From JBBQWR01 sp038210495 (GTDB lineage: Bacteria; Planctomycetota; Planctomycetia; Pirellulales; DATAWG01), in assembly GCA_038210495.1 (NCBI GenBank), contig JBBQWR010000029.1:1-64000 (forward strand): a stretch of 64,000 nt of DNA, written 5' to 3'. Shown one piece after another: positions 8,740 through 17,192 of the stretch. Under the pieces are notes generated by a model. That model was not told the DNA's origin. It saw only the letters and a program-made list of their open reading frames with translations, and did no database searches. Numbering within the stretch: the first letter of the stretch is position 1; every line of letters begins with the position of its first letter. The position numbers were made by a program, and so were the translations under genes.

Positions 8740-10505
8740 GCAAACTGCACGACAAAACGACAAGCGAATTCATCGCATTGCAACGCGACACGGTCGTGCT
8801 CATTCCGGCGGCCGGGACCGTCCCCGAAGGGATTTTGGGGCTGGGTAACATCAACTGCCCGGCGATGATCCCCGTCGCTGGGCGCCCGGTGATTTACTGG
8901 ACGATGAAGTATCTGCGGTCGCTGGGGTTGCGGCGCTTTGCGATTGCCGTCGCGCGGCGCGGGATGTTCGTGGAAGACTTCGTCGAATGCACATTTGGGC
9001 TTGAATGCGAGGTGTCGTTTATCGTGCCGTCGGCGAGCCGAGGCGTCGGACGGACCGTTTTGGAACTGGCCGAGCACGTCGAGGCGTCGTCCGCTCTGGT
9101 GGTGCTCGGAGACACCTACTTCCAATTCGCCGATCCTTCGATCATCACGTCTAGCGAACCGGCCGTGCTCGCTCAATCGGTCGATGATCCCTTCCGATGG
9201 TGCACGGTGGAGACGGACGATCGCGGATGGGTAACGGCGTGGCACGACAAAGAGGCCGGATTGGTCGGTCCTCAACAGGCGCTGATTGGCGTCTATCACT
9301 TTCCCGATCTGGCCGAGTTGCGGGCTGCCGCGGCCGCGGCCGACCGAGCAGCCGAGATTCAGGGTCGTCGAACCGAGATGGCCGACATCCTCAAGAACGT
9401 CAGTCGCTCGCACGCGATTCAAGCGCTTGCCGCCGGGGACTGGCTCGACTGCGGTAATCCCGATCGTCGCGACAGTTCGCACCGGACGTTGCTGCAAAAA
9501 CGCGACTTTAACGAATTGTCGATCGATAGCGTATTCGGAGTCGTCACAAAACGCAGTCGGCACGTCGAAAAATTCCTCGACGAAATCAATTACCTCCGGC
9601 TATTGCCGCCGGACTTGGCGGTCCTGTTTCCTCGCGTGATTGGCTACTCGGCCGACTATGACGATCCTTGGCTGACGATGGAATATTACGGTTACCCCAC
9701 ATTGGCTGAAGCCTTCGTATTCGAAAATGTCGATCCGGCGATTTGGGAACAGGTCTTCATGCATCTGCGTCAGATCGTCACGCAAGGATTCATGAAGAAG
9801 CGCTACCCGCTGCACGCGGGAGCGCTCGACGAGATGTACCTGGGCAAAACGCGGAAGCGCCTGCAAACCATGCGTGCTCCGCCCGAATTGCTCGAGCTGA
9901 TGAACTACGACGGCTGCGTGACGATCAATGGCCGCCAGATGCGGAATCTGCCGCAATTGTGGGATCGTTTGGAGCATGCCGTCGCACGGTTGTCGGAGAA
10001 TGTCGCGGGATGCATCGTTCACGGCGATTTGTGCTTGTCGAACATCCTTTATGATCTGCGATCCCGAATTTGCAAACTGCTCGATCCCCGCGGGAGTTTC
10101 GGCGCCGCCGGAATCCACGGCGATCCGCGATACGACATCGCCAAACTGTATCACTCGGTCCACGGGCTGTACGATTTCATTACCAACGATCTGTTCCACG
10201 TCTCCTTGAACGGACGGGAAATTCGCCTGGATATTCGCAGCCGGCCGCAGCATCGGCAGATCCGCGAGCGGTTCGAAAAAGTATTTTTCGAGATATTCGA
10301 TCAGCGAGAGATTCTTCTGCTCACGGGATTGCTGTTCGCCAGCATGCCGGCTCTTCACTACGACGCTCCGGCGAGGCAAATAGCGATGTACGCTCGGGCG
10401 ATTCAATTGTTCGATGAAGTCTTTTCGAGCGACCATAAGGAAACGCCGCTCGCGCTGCCCGCCACGGCGCCGGCGAGCGATCAGACAGCCATTGATTTGA
10501 ATTAG
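8736..10505 (+). CDS. Nucleotidyltransferase-like/kinase fusion protein
   Basis: The start at 8736 shares ATGA with the LtaS-like stop; longer upstream starts lie wholly inside that gene. The 589 residues form two domains. Residues about 15-250 have a nucleotidyltransferase fold (VVLIPAAGTVPEG, VAGRPVIYWTMKYL, LVVLGDTYFQF, WLDCGNP). Residues about 270-570 form an aminoglycoside phosphotransferase/choline kinase-like domain with HGDLCLSNILYD (about 428) and KLLDPRG. The usual GxGTR arginine and PK lysine of the nucleotidyltransferase signature are not seen, so the first domain may be altered or regulatory. Together the domains could phosphorylate and activate a small alcohol or sugar. The following HAD phosphatase and canonical nucleotidyltransferase suggest a shared pathway. 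Confidence 0.7.
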   Translation: MSKLHDKTTSEFIALQRDTVVLIPAAGTVPEGILGLGNINCPAMIPVAGRPVIYWTMKYLRSLGLRRFAIAVARRGMFVEDFVECTFGLECEVSFIVPSASRGVGRTVLELAEHVEASSALVVLGDTYFQFADPSIITSSEPAVLAQSVDDPFRWCTVETDDRGWVTAWHDKEAGLVGPQQALIGVYHFPDLAELRAAAAAADRAAEIQGRRTEMADILKNVSRSHAIQALAAGDWLDCGNPDRRDSSHRTLLQKRDFNELSIDSVFGVVTKRSRHVEKFLDEINYLRLLPPDLAVLFPRVIGYSADYDDPWLTMEYYGYPTLAEAFVFENVDPAIWEQVFMHLRQIVTQGFMKKRYPLHAGALDEMYLGKTRKRLQTMRAPPELLELMNYDGCVTINGRQMRNLPQLWDRLEHAVARLSENVAGCIVHGDLCLSNILYDLRSRICKLLDPRGSFGAAGIHGDPRYDIAKLYHSVHGLYDFITNDLFHVSLNGREIRLDIRSRPQHRQIRERFEKVFFEIFDQREILLLTGLLFASMPALHYDAPARQIAMYARAIQLFDEVFSSDHKETPLALPATAPASDQTAIDLN

Positions 10506-10545
10506 CAGTTGGACATCAGGGCCTGACGTGGATCAGGTGTTAGCG

Positions 10546-10956
10546 ATGCGAATTTGTATCGATCTGGATGGCGTGATCTGCGAGCTTCGCCGGCCTGGCC
10601 AAAAGTACGCTGAATTGCAACCGGTCCCAGGCGCGGTTGAAAAACTCCGCGCATTGAAGCAGGCGGATCATTACTTGATTATCTGCACGGCCAGGCATAT
10701 GAAGACCTGCGACGGTAATGTGGGACAGGTCGTTGCCCGGCAGGGCGCCGTGACACTCGATTGGCTTGCCAGGCACGGCGTCGAATACGACGAAATCCAC
10801 TTCGGCAAGCCGCACGCCGAGATCTACATCGACGACAACGCTCTGCGGTTTGAATCGTGGGACAAAATTGTACCCGACGGCTCGACCTTTCCCCAGAATG
10901 CGGAAAAGCTTGCGGCGGAAAAACTGGCTCAGGATATCGGAGTCAACCACCAGTGA
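10546..10956 (+). CDS. HAD-superfamily capsule biosynthesis phosphatase
   Basis: A 136-residue protein. I chose ATG 10546 because the family begins directly with the nucleophile motif; an in-frame GTG at 10528 adds six residues. CIDLDGVIC supplies the DxD nucleophile and general acid, IICTARHMKTCDG is motif II, HFGKPHAEIYIDDNALRF carries the motif III lysine and motif IV acidic pair. Small single-domain HAD phosphatases of this sort occur beside nucleotidyltransferases in capsule loci, where they remove a phosphate from a sugar intermediate. Here it sits between two nucleotidyltransferase genes. The exact substrate is unknown. It is predicted to be cytoplasmic and to need Mg2+. Confidence 0.75.
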   Translation: MRICIDLDGVICELRRPGQKYAELQPVPGAVEKLRALKQADHYLIICTARHMKTCDGNVGQVVARQGAVTLDWLARHGVEYDEIHFGKPHAEIYIDDNALRFESWDKIVPDGSTFPQNAEKLAAEKLAQDIGVNHQ

Positions 10957-10999
10957 ATTTTGCAGATAGGTCAATTGCGAAACGTTCGGGGTGCGACTG

Positions 11000-11740
11000 A
11001 TGAATATCGTCATGCCCATGGCCGGTCGCGGCAGTCGATTCGCGCAAATCGGCATCGACACGCCGAAGCCATTGATCGATGTCCGCGGCCGACCGATGTA
11101 CGCCTGGGCAATGGAAAGCTTGCCGCTGGAATCGGCTCAGCGGATGATCTTCATCTGTCTGGCCGAGCACCTCCAGAACCGAGCGTTGGCGGATGACATT
11201 CACTCGCGGTACGCCCACTGGAATCCGGAAATCATCAGTCTCGACGAAGTCACCGCCGGCCAAGCTTGCACGGTGTTGAAAGCCCGCTCGCAAATCGACA
11301 ACGATGAGCCGCTGTTGATTTACAACGCGGATACTTTTTGCCGCACGGCGCTGAACGAGCGATTGCCGACACTACCGAGCGAAGTGGATGGCTTGGTCGG
11401 CGCGTTCCAGGCGACCGGCGATAAGTGGAGTTTCGCCCGTGCCGACGAATCGGGCCGAGTGCTTGAAATGGCGGAAAAACGGCGGATCTCGGAATGGGCG
11501 AGCACCGGTCTATATTACTTTCGGCGAGGAGGCGATTTCGTCCGTCACGCTCAGGCGATGATCGAGGCCGAAGAGAGAGTCAATGGCGAGTTCTTTGTGG
11601 CCCCCGTTTACAATCGGATGATCGCCGCTGGATCCGCCATCTATCTCGATCCGGCCAAAGAAGTATGGGTGCTTGGCACGCCTGAGGACCTTGAGCACTT
11701 TCAGACGCATTTTCCGTTGGCATCGCAATTAGATACATGA
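11000..11740 (+). CDS. Sugar-phosphate nucleotidyltransferase
   Basis: A 246-residue protein from ATG 11000; an in-frame GTG at 10991 is less likely because the family starts with the signature. NIVMPMAGRGSRF and DTPKPLIDVRGRP are the intact nucleotide-binding motifs missing from the fusion protein at 8736. Further conserved parts are LLIYNADTF (metal-binding Asp) and VNGEFFVAPVYN. It transfers an NMP from an NTP to a sugar or polyol phosphate, giving the activated donor for a transferase in the locus. The stop overlaps the next gene's ATG. The sequence does not settle which nucleotide or sugar is used. Confidence 0.8.
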   Translation: MNIVMPMAGRGSRFAQIGIDTPKPLIDVRGRPMYAWAMESLPLESAQRMIFICLAEHLQNRALADDIHSRYAHWNPEIISLDEVTAGQACTVLKARSQIDNDEPLLIYNADTFCRTALNERLPTLPSEVDGLVGAFQATGDKWSFARADESGRVLEMAEKRRISEWASTGLYYFRRGGDFVRHAQAMIEAEERVNGEFFVAPVYNRMIAAGSAIYLDPAKEVWVLGTPEDLEHFQTHFPLASQLDT

Positions 11741-13056
11741 CGATCGGCCCTTCAACTTATGTCACGTCGCGGAAAACGAGCGGCGATGGCGCCAAGTGGT
11801 GGCCAACCATGGTGCTTCACGTTATGAATAGCGCGGCGGGTGGCGCCGCCTTGAGCACGCTCGGGCTAATCGAAGAATTCAAAAAGCATGGGATCTCCAA
11901 TTGCGCTGTCTGTCACGACGCCGGCTCTAAATTGGAGAGACAACAGTTGCTCGATGCAACGGACGGTCGGGCCGTCTTCCAGCCGCTCTATTGGTGGAAT
12001 AAAAAAATTCGGGCTAAATGGTGGAAACGGCCGCTGATTGAATTGCGACAGATCATTAAGACGGGATGGACTCGTCGATCCACCGCCGCCATCGTATCGT
12101 TTGCCCTGCGACACCATGCTGATTTAATTCATACTAACACTATTCTGAATCCCGAAGGGGGTTTGGCGGCCCGGCGCCTGGGACTTCCCCATGTATGGCA
12201 TGTAAGAGAATTGCTCGGCCGATCACACCCCTTTCAACTATCGATTTCGGATGCTGCGCTGGCCCGATTCATCGAGCGACACGCGTCTGTTGTAATTGCC
12301 AATTCGCGAATAACCGCGACCACGGCTGGCCCCGTTATTCCTGCCGACGCTTTGCGTATCGTGCCCAACGGAATCGATTTGCGGGCATTCGTTCCGCGAA
12401 ACAATTCGCACCAATCATCGAGACCGATCGTGGTCGGCATGGTCGCCTCGCTGAGCTCGCAATGGAAGAAACACGAGCTATTCATTGAGGCGGCCGAACG
12501 ATTGATGGACCTGCCTGATTTGGAATTTCGGATTTACGGACACGATTCGACGGCGGGCGGCGCGCAGCCTGGCGACGAATACGCCGAACGGATCCACCGC
12601 ATCGTGCGCGACCGCGGGCTTATCGGACGATTCAGGTGGCCAGGTCACGTCGCTGATCCAGCCCAAATCATGGCGGAAATCGACATGCTCGTGCATTCGG
12701 CTGATGGTGAATCGTTCGGTCGAGCACCGGTTGAGGCCATGGCGGCGGGACTTCCGGTCGTGGGTGTCCGAGGCGGCGGGGTGGGCGAAGTCGTCGAGCA
12801 CGGAGTTACGGGACTCTTGGCCAATCCCGATGACGCAACCGATTTCGCCCAACACATCCGTACGCTCGTTACCAATGAATCGTTGCGGCAACAGTACGGC
12901 GCCGCGGGCCGCTCGCGGGCCGAAAAAATGTATTCGCTCGAAAGCTGTGCGGCCGGGGTGCTAAGAGTTTACGAAGAAGCCATGCGGCGACCTGTCGGCG
13001 GGCGCGGGCGAGCGGCCGAGAGCAACGTGTCGATAGCCAAAAACGAGGCGCCGTGA
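11737..13056 (+). CDS. GT4-family glycosyltransferase
   Basis: A 439-residue retaining GT-B glycosyltransferase. The N-terminal half includes VLHVMNSAAGGAALSTLGL, with the glycine-rich acceptor-side loop, and HVWHVRELLGRSHPF. The C-terminal donor half has IVVGMVASLSSQWKKHELFI, RWPGHV and the EX7E segment ESFGRAPVEAMAAGLPVVG near residue 325. The start overlaps the preceding stop as ATGA, and its end overlaps the next gene's GTG, so it is translationally coupled on both sides. It adds one sugar to the lipid-linked repeat unit on the cytoplasmic side. Donor and linkage cannot be told. Confidence 0.85.
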   Translation: MTIGPSTYVTSRKTSGDGAKWWPTMVLHVMNSAAGGAALSTLGLIEEFKKHGISNCAVCHDAGSKLERQQLLDATDGRAVFQPLYWWNKKIRAKWWKRPLIELRQIIKTGWTRRSTAAIVSFALRHHADLIHTNTILNPEGGLAARRLGLPHVWHVRELLGRSHPFQLSISDAALARFIERHASVVIANSRITATTAGPVIPADALRIVPNGIDLRAFVPRNNSHQSSRPIVVGMVASLSSQWKKHELFIEAAERLMDLPDLEFRIYGHDSTAGGAQPGDEYAERIHRIVRDRGLIGRFRWPGHVADPAQIMAEIDMLVHSADGESFGRAPVEAMAAGLPVVGVRGGGVGEVVEHGVTGLLANPDDATDFAQHIRTLVTNESLRQQYGAAGRSRAEKMYSLESCAAGVLRVYEEAMRRPVGGRGRAAESNVSIAKNEAP

Positions 13057-14141
13057 AATTTTCCGTCTGCATTCCGAATTACAACTACGAACGATACTTG
13101 GGTCGCACCATCCAGAGTGTCCTAGACCAAAAGCACTGCGATTTCGAAATTTTGGTGTCGGACAACGCCAGCACGGACCAATCGGTGGAAATTGTCCGGC
13201 AGTTTGCCGATTCGCGGATCCGCCTGGGTATTAATCGCTGCAATGTGGGCTTCGCCGGCAATCTCGATCGAGCGGCCCGGTTGGCGTGCGGCGAACGATT
13301 AGTGATGCTGTCCTCAGATGATCTCATGCGTCCGGACGCGCTCGCAAGCTACCAGGCGCTTTTCGACAAGCTAGGCCCGGCCGGCGAGAACGCCGTCGTG
13401 AGCGCGGCGGTTGACGTCATCGACGGAGACGACAAAACCATCGGCCGGGTTGGGCTGCCCAAAAACGACGTCTGGACGGAAAGAGACCGAGCGCCCGAGT
13501 TCGATGCGACCGTCGACGGCCCCGTGTATCGAGTCGCGGCTCGCGAGTTGCTGCGCCGCTGTCTGCTAGCGATGCAAAACCCGTTTCAGTTCGCGGCCAC
13601 GGTTTATTCGAGGCCCCTGTATGAGGCAGTCGAGGGCTACGGCGGCAACCGGCTCATGAATCCCGACAAATGGTTCAATTGGAAGCTGCTGGCCCGAGCG
13701 GAGACGGCGTATTTCATCGACCGTCCGCTGTTCGCTTACCGCTGGCATTCCTCGAATCAAACGTCGTCGCAAACAGGAAGCGGAGCTCTAAAATTTCTGA
13801 TCGACGAATACACCTCGACGTTCGAGTTGGATGCTGCTTTGCTGAAGGAAATCGGCCTTTCGCGGAGCGATGTCGAAAAAGCATTCATGGAGCACGACAT
13901 TGGGCGGCACGGCTTGGCGACGCTGGCCAAAGGACATCGACGACTAGCTCGGCGGATTCATATGTTCGGCGAGGCGACCTACCCCCAGCACGCCAAGACA
14001 AATTGGAAGGTTCGCACACTGGGAATGTTGCTCAAACTGGGACCGGCTGGCCAGCGCCTTGCCAGAGCGTCCTATAATTACTACACGAGAAATTCCCGGC
14101 ACGACCCGCAAAACGCATGGCTTCATCCATCGTCGCGTTGA
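13053..14141 (+). CDS. GT2-family glycosyltransferase
   Basis: A 362-residue inverting GT-A glycosyltransferase starting at GTG 13053, overlapping the previous stop. The nucleotide-binding start FSVCIPNYNYERYLGRTIQS and the acidic pair LSSDDLMRPDAL (residues about 86-92) are clear. The later part, with YRWHSSNQTSSQ, is typical of family 2 enzymes of O-antigen and capsule loci. There are no membrane helices, so it is peripheral and cytoplasmic. It is co-translated with the GT4 gene upstream. The 197 bases to the next gene hold no recognisable gene. Confidence 0.85.
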   Translation: MKFSVCIPNYNYERYLGRTIQSVLDQKHCDFEILVSDNASTDQSVEIVRQFADSRIRLGINRCNVGFAGNLDRAARLACGERLVMLSSDDLMRPDALASYQALFDKLGPAGENAVVSAAVDVIDGDDKTIGRVGLPKNDVWTERDRAPEFDATVDGPVYRVAARELLRRCLLAMQNPFQFAATVYSRPLYEAVEGYGGNRLMNPDKWFNWKLLARAETAYFIDRPLFAYRWHSSNQTSSQTGSGALKFLIDEYTSTFELDAALLKEIGLSRSDVEKAFMEHDIGRHGLATLAKGHRRLARRIHMFGEATYPQHAKTNWKVRTLGMLLKLGPAGQRLARASYNYYTRNSRHDPQNAWLHPSSR

Positions 14142-14338
14142 CGCTGGCAAAGGGTGTTTTCGATGATTTACCGCTCGTTCGACAGGCGAAATGCGGTTGA
14201 CCGATAGCGATTCCGTTGAGCCCGATACCTTGCTGTCCACGATTAATCGCCTGGATTCGTTCAATCGTTGACTTAGAATAGATGGTGGCGTCGTGCCATT
14301 CTCGTTTTGATTCCGCACAAACTGCTCGATCAGCAACC

Positions 14339-15715
14339 ATGAGCGGCAATTCCGTTAATCCGTACGCGTCGTCTTTTTGGCCCAATGCCTTGCCTGCGCG
14401 GCAGCTACCGCGGACCAAAGAGATCGGAAATGGTTTGACACCGGCTGGGATTCTGTTGTGGTTGATTGGGGCATCGCTTTTTCTTTCGGGGTTTAAGGAT
14501 TTTCGGCCCCAAATCGGCGGCTTACATTTTCAACCGTATCTGATTCCCCTGGGTATTGGCGCATTGCTCGCCGTTCTCACTCGCCTACAAAAATTGCCCG
14601 CGATTCCGTTTGTTTGCCTCACGATATTCGTGTTACTTTACGCATTTTCCATGGCCGGCGCCCAGGCCCCGCTCGAGTGGATGAACCCCAAAGACGAGAT
14701 TCTCAAAATCGTCGCGGGATTGGTCACCATTATCACGGTCGCCTTGTTGGTCCGCAGTCGTGGCGATTTCGTATTTGGCGTGACGGGCCTATGTGTCGGG
14801 GTCGCCCTGCTGGCCACGCGTGGTTTGCAAGATGAAAACGCCGCCGATCGACTGATCGACAGCGCCAATAAGAATTCGTATTCGTTGTACGCGCTTCCCG
14901 CGGTTTTGCTGGCTCTGTATTTGGCGGCGCGCACGGACTGGAAACAGGTGACGCTAAGGCGCTCCGCAGTCGCTTTTTGCATTTTATGCACGCTCGCGAT
15001 TTCGTTTGTGATGCTGAAGGGAGCAAATCGATCGGGCTATCTGGGATTGGCGGTCGTGCTTCTCGAACTGGCGATTTACTCGCTTCGCGGGAGTCGTTTG
15101 AGCAAATTCGCCAAGGCACGGACGATTGTTCGAATAGGCATCGTGGCCGCTTTAGCAGTTGGTCTGCTCATTTATTTCAAGGCAACCGAGGCGTTCGAAC
15201 GACGATTCGAGCAGACGGTGACGGACGACAACGGGTCAGATACTCTGCGAATCAATTTGTTCGTTCAAAGTTTTAAAATCGGATTAGCAAATCCGGTGTT
15301 GGGAATTGGCCCGCAGCTCGTTCCGTTTGAGCTCGCCCGCAGAATGCCGGAATACGGCGGCACCATGATCGATACTCACAACGTCATCGCCCACATTTTC
15401 GCGGGCAGCGGCTTGATCTGCTTCGGCGCCCTCATCGCAGGTGGAATAACCCTCTGGTATTGGCGCCCGAAAGGGAAGTCCGGCAAACTGAGCGACAATT
15501 TTTACGACGCGCGCTGGCTATTGCGAATGATGCTCGCGTTGTGGTGCCTGCGAGGCTTGTTTTCTCGTGAAATTTTGTATATTCCCGGGTTCAATATAGG
15601 GCTGGGTTTAGCCATTGGCCTTTGTATTTGTGAATCGACATTTCGGTCGCCGATGTCAACCCCAGAGCTCCCGTCCGGTTCCCGCCGCAAGTCTCTTTTA
15701 AGCCCACAATCTTGA
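14339..15715 (+). CDS. O-antigen ligase/polymerase-family membrane protein
   Basis: A 458-residue polytopic membrane protein with roughly ten to twelve hydrophobic helices. I prefer ATG 14339 to the 14282 start because the first 19 extra residues are polar and unlike the family. The helical run begins at LTPAGILLWLIGASLFLSGF. The long periplasmic loop and the segment LANPVLGIGPQLVPFELA near residue 330, followed by IDTHNVIAHIFAGSG, resemble the Wzy_C/O-antigen ligase domain. Such proteins either polymerise lipid-linked repeat units or transfer glycans to an acceptor. As the only such gene seen in this locus it is a good candidate for the polymerase. A cluster of inverted repeats starts eight bases after its stop. 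Confidence 0.75.
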   Translation: MSGNSVNPYASSFWPNALPARQLPRTKEIGNGLTPAGILLWLIGASLFLSGFKDFRPQIGGLHFQPYLIPLGIGALLAVLTRLQKLPAIPFVCLTIFVLLYAFSMAGAQAPLEWMNPKDEILKIVAGLVTIITVALLVRSRGDFVFGVTGLCVGVALLATRGLQDENAADRLIDSANKNSYSLYALPAVLLALYLAARTDWKQVTLRRSAVAFCILCTLAISFVMLKGANRSGYLGLAVVLLELAIYSLRGSRLSKFAKARTIVRIGIVAALAVGLLIYFKATEAFERRFEQTVTDDNGSDTLRINLFVQSFKIGLANPVLGIGPQLVPFELARRMPEYGGTMIDTHNVIAHIFAGSGLICFGALIAGGITLWYWRPKGKSGKLSDNFYDARWLLRMMLALWCLRGLFSREILYIPGFNIGLGLAIGLCICESTFRSPMSTPELPSGSRRKSLLSPQS

Positions 15716-15723
15716 CTTGGAAA

Positions 15724-15980
15724 CGCGGATTAAATATCGTTCCAAGTTCCCATGCGAAAGCCCACAAAAGGGGCGGAAACAGCATGTACTAGCGATCGGT
15801 CGGTCGGGAAATGGGACCTTATTTTAATCCGCGAGACTTGCCTTCAATTGCGATCTGGAAATTAAGGATCGCGGATTAAATAAGCTTCCAAACTCCGGCT
15901 GGTCCGAATGCTAGCAAGCCGCATTTCTAGCCAATTTATTAACTTTACGGCTGCAAACTTGGGACGTTATTTAATCCGCG
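15724..15980. repeat. Four alternating copies of a 28-bp repeat
   Basis: The 357-base gap between the ligase and acyltransferase genes holds four copies of one motif beginning CGCGGATTAAATA(A): plus strand 15724-15751, minus strand 15806-15833, plus strand 15870-15897, minus strand 15953-15980. The second half is also conserved (TCCCAAGTT-like). Copies 1/2 and 3/4 form inverted pairs about 110 bp long, and the pair unit recurs with a 146-147 bp period. This looks like a duplicated small palindromic element (MITE- or REP-like). No reading frame lies inside. Confidence 0.8.
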
Positions 15981-16072
15981 ATCCTATGTCGATTCTATCG
16001 CTGTAGAAAAGGGTTCGATTTTGGCGAACTCAATGCTGGAATTTGGATTTTGCCCGATAGCCGGCGAAGAAA

Positions 16073-17192
16073 TTGTTGACCACAGCTTTCAAATTCGATC
16101 GTGATGAGTCGAACTTCACACAAAGGATGGCGTTCATAGATGGATTGCGGGGTTTTGCGGCATTGATCGTGGCAGTGTTTCATTTTTACTCCGCGATCGT
16201 CGAACATAATCAATCGCTAGGCAGCCAGTTTTCGTGGCCTATTTGGATTCAACGTATTGCCGCCGTTGGCGATCGCGGCGTGGCCGTGTTTTTTGCATTG
16301 AGCGGCTTCGTGATTGCCTACAGTATTCGCCAGGCGACGGTCGATGGGCGCTTCGTGGGGGTTTTTGCACTGCGGCGCTCGTTACGTTTGGACCCAACGT
16401 ATTGGATCGTGATCGCTATCACATGCTTTGTCACATGGCTCGTCCCCGGACGAGCAGCGTATTCCGGTGGAGACGTGCTCGCGAATCTTTTTTATGTGAA
16501 CAAACTGCTTAACTTTCGCGGCATTGTAGCCGTGGGTTGGACGCTCTGTCTGGAAGTTCAATTCTATTTGACGTTCATCGGGATTTGTTATCTCGCGCGG
16601 ATCGCACTACGGGAAAAATTTAGCGTGCCACGCCAGTTCTTCCTCTTTATTCCGCTCGCACTCTATTCCTTGGCGATGCGTTATAACTTTATTGAATCGC
16701 CAAGTGGCTTATTCGTGCCATACTGGTTTATGTTTTTTTTTGGGGGCCATTGCTTGGTGGACATTGTCGAAAGCAATCTCGCCGCTATGGCTCTTGGCGC
16801 TGGGATTGTTGGCGATTGCGGGAGGCGACAGCTATGCAATCGTCGCGACTTGTACGGCTGGGCTGCTGTTCGTAGTTGGTAAGTTCGACAAATTGAACAT
16901 CACCGCAAACTGGCGAATTGTGCAGTTCTTTGGATCGATTTCATACAACTTTTATTTGATCCATCCGTTGGTGGGCAATCGGTTCCTACGATTTACGTTG
17001 GGGAGGTGGCATACCCCCGTTCTCGGTTGGCACTCACTAGGTCTGTTTCTGTTGGCCCTGGCGTTCAGCGTGCTCACGGCGACCGCATTATTTCTGTGCA
17101 TTGAACGTCCGTCCCATCGGTTGAGTCGCTACATGGCCGCCTTACTCCGCCGAGAAAAGCAGGGTGTCGTCGAGAAAGTCGCGAGCGTTTGA
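16073..17192 (+). pseudogene. Acyltransferase 3 family protein, split by a +1 frameshift at a T9 run
   Basis: Two frames together encode one membrane acyltransferase. The first (16073 to about 16741; ATG 16127 may be the true start) gives FIDGLRGFAALIVAVFHFYS, with the family's conserved Arg and His, then several helices and PYWFMFFF. The second (about 16733-17192) gives FFLGAIAWW, then ISYNFYLIHPLVGN and a last helix. They join at T9 (16733-16741) followed by G5; removing one T restores a continuous protein of about 370 residues. The family acylates sugars or lipids at the membrane. This may be a sequencing error, a slippage-controlled switch or a real lesion. The stop overlaps the next gene's TTG start. 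Confidence 0.75.

Noticed and set aside
8715..9563. Minus-strand frame of 282 codons opposite the nucleotidyltransferase-kinase gene
   Set aside because: It overlaps a fully supported gene and has low-information Arg/His-rich sequence.
15724..15980. Possible CRISPR array (28-bp repeats with similar spacing)
   Set aside because: The copies alternate in orientation, the spacers are of unequal length (about 36-55 bases), and there are no cas genes. Palindromic elements explain it better.
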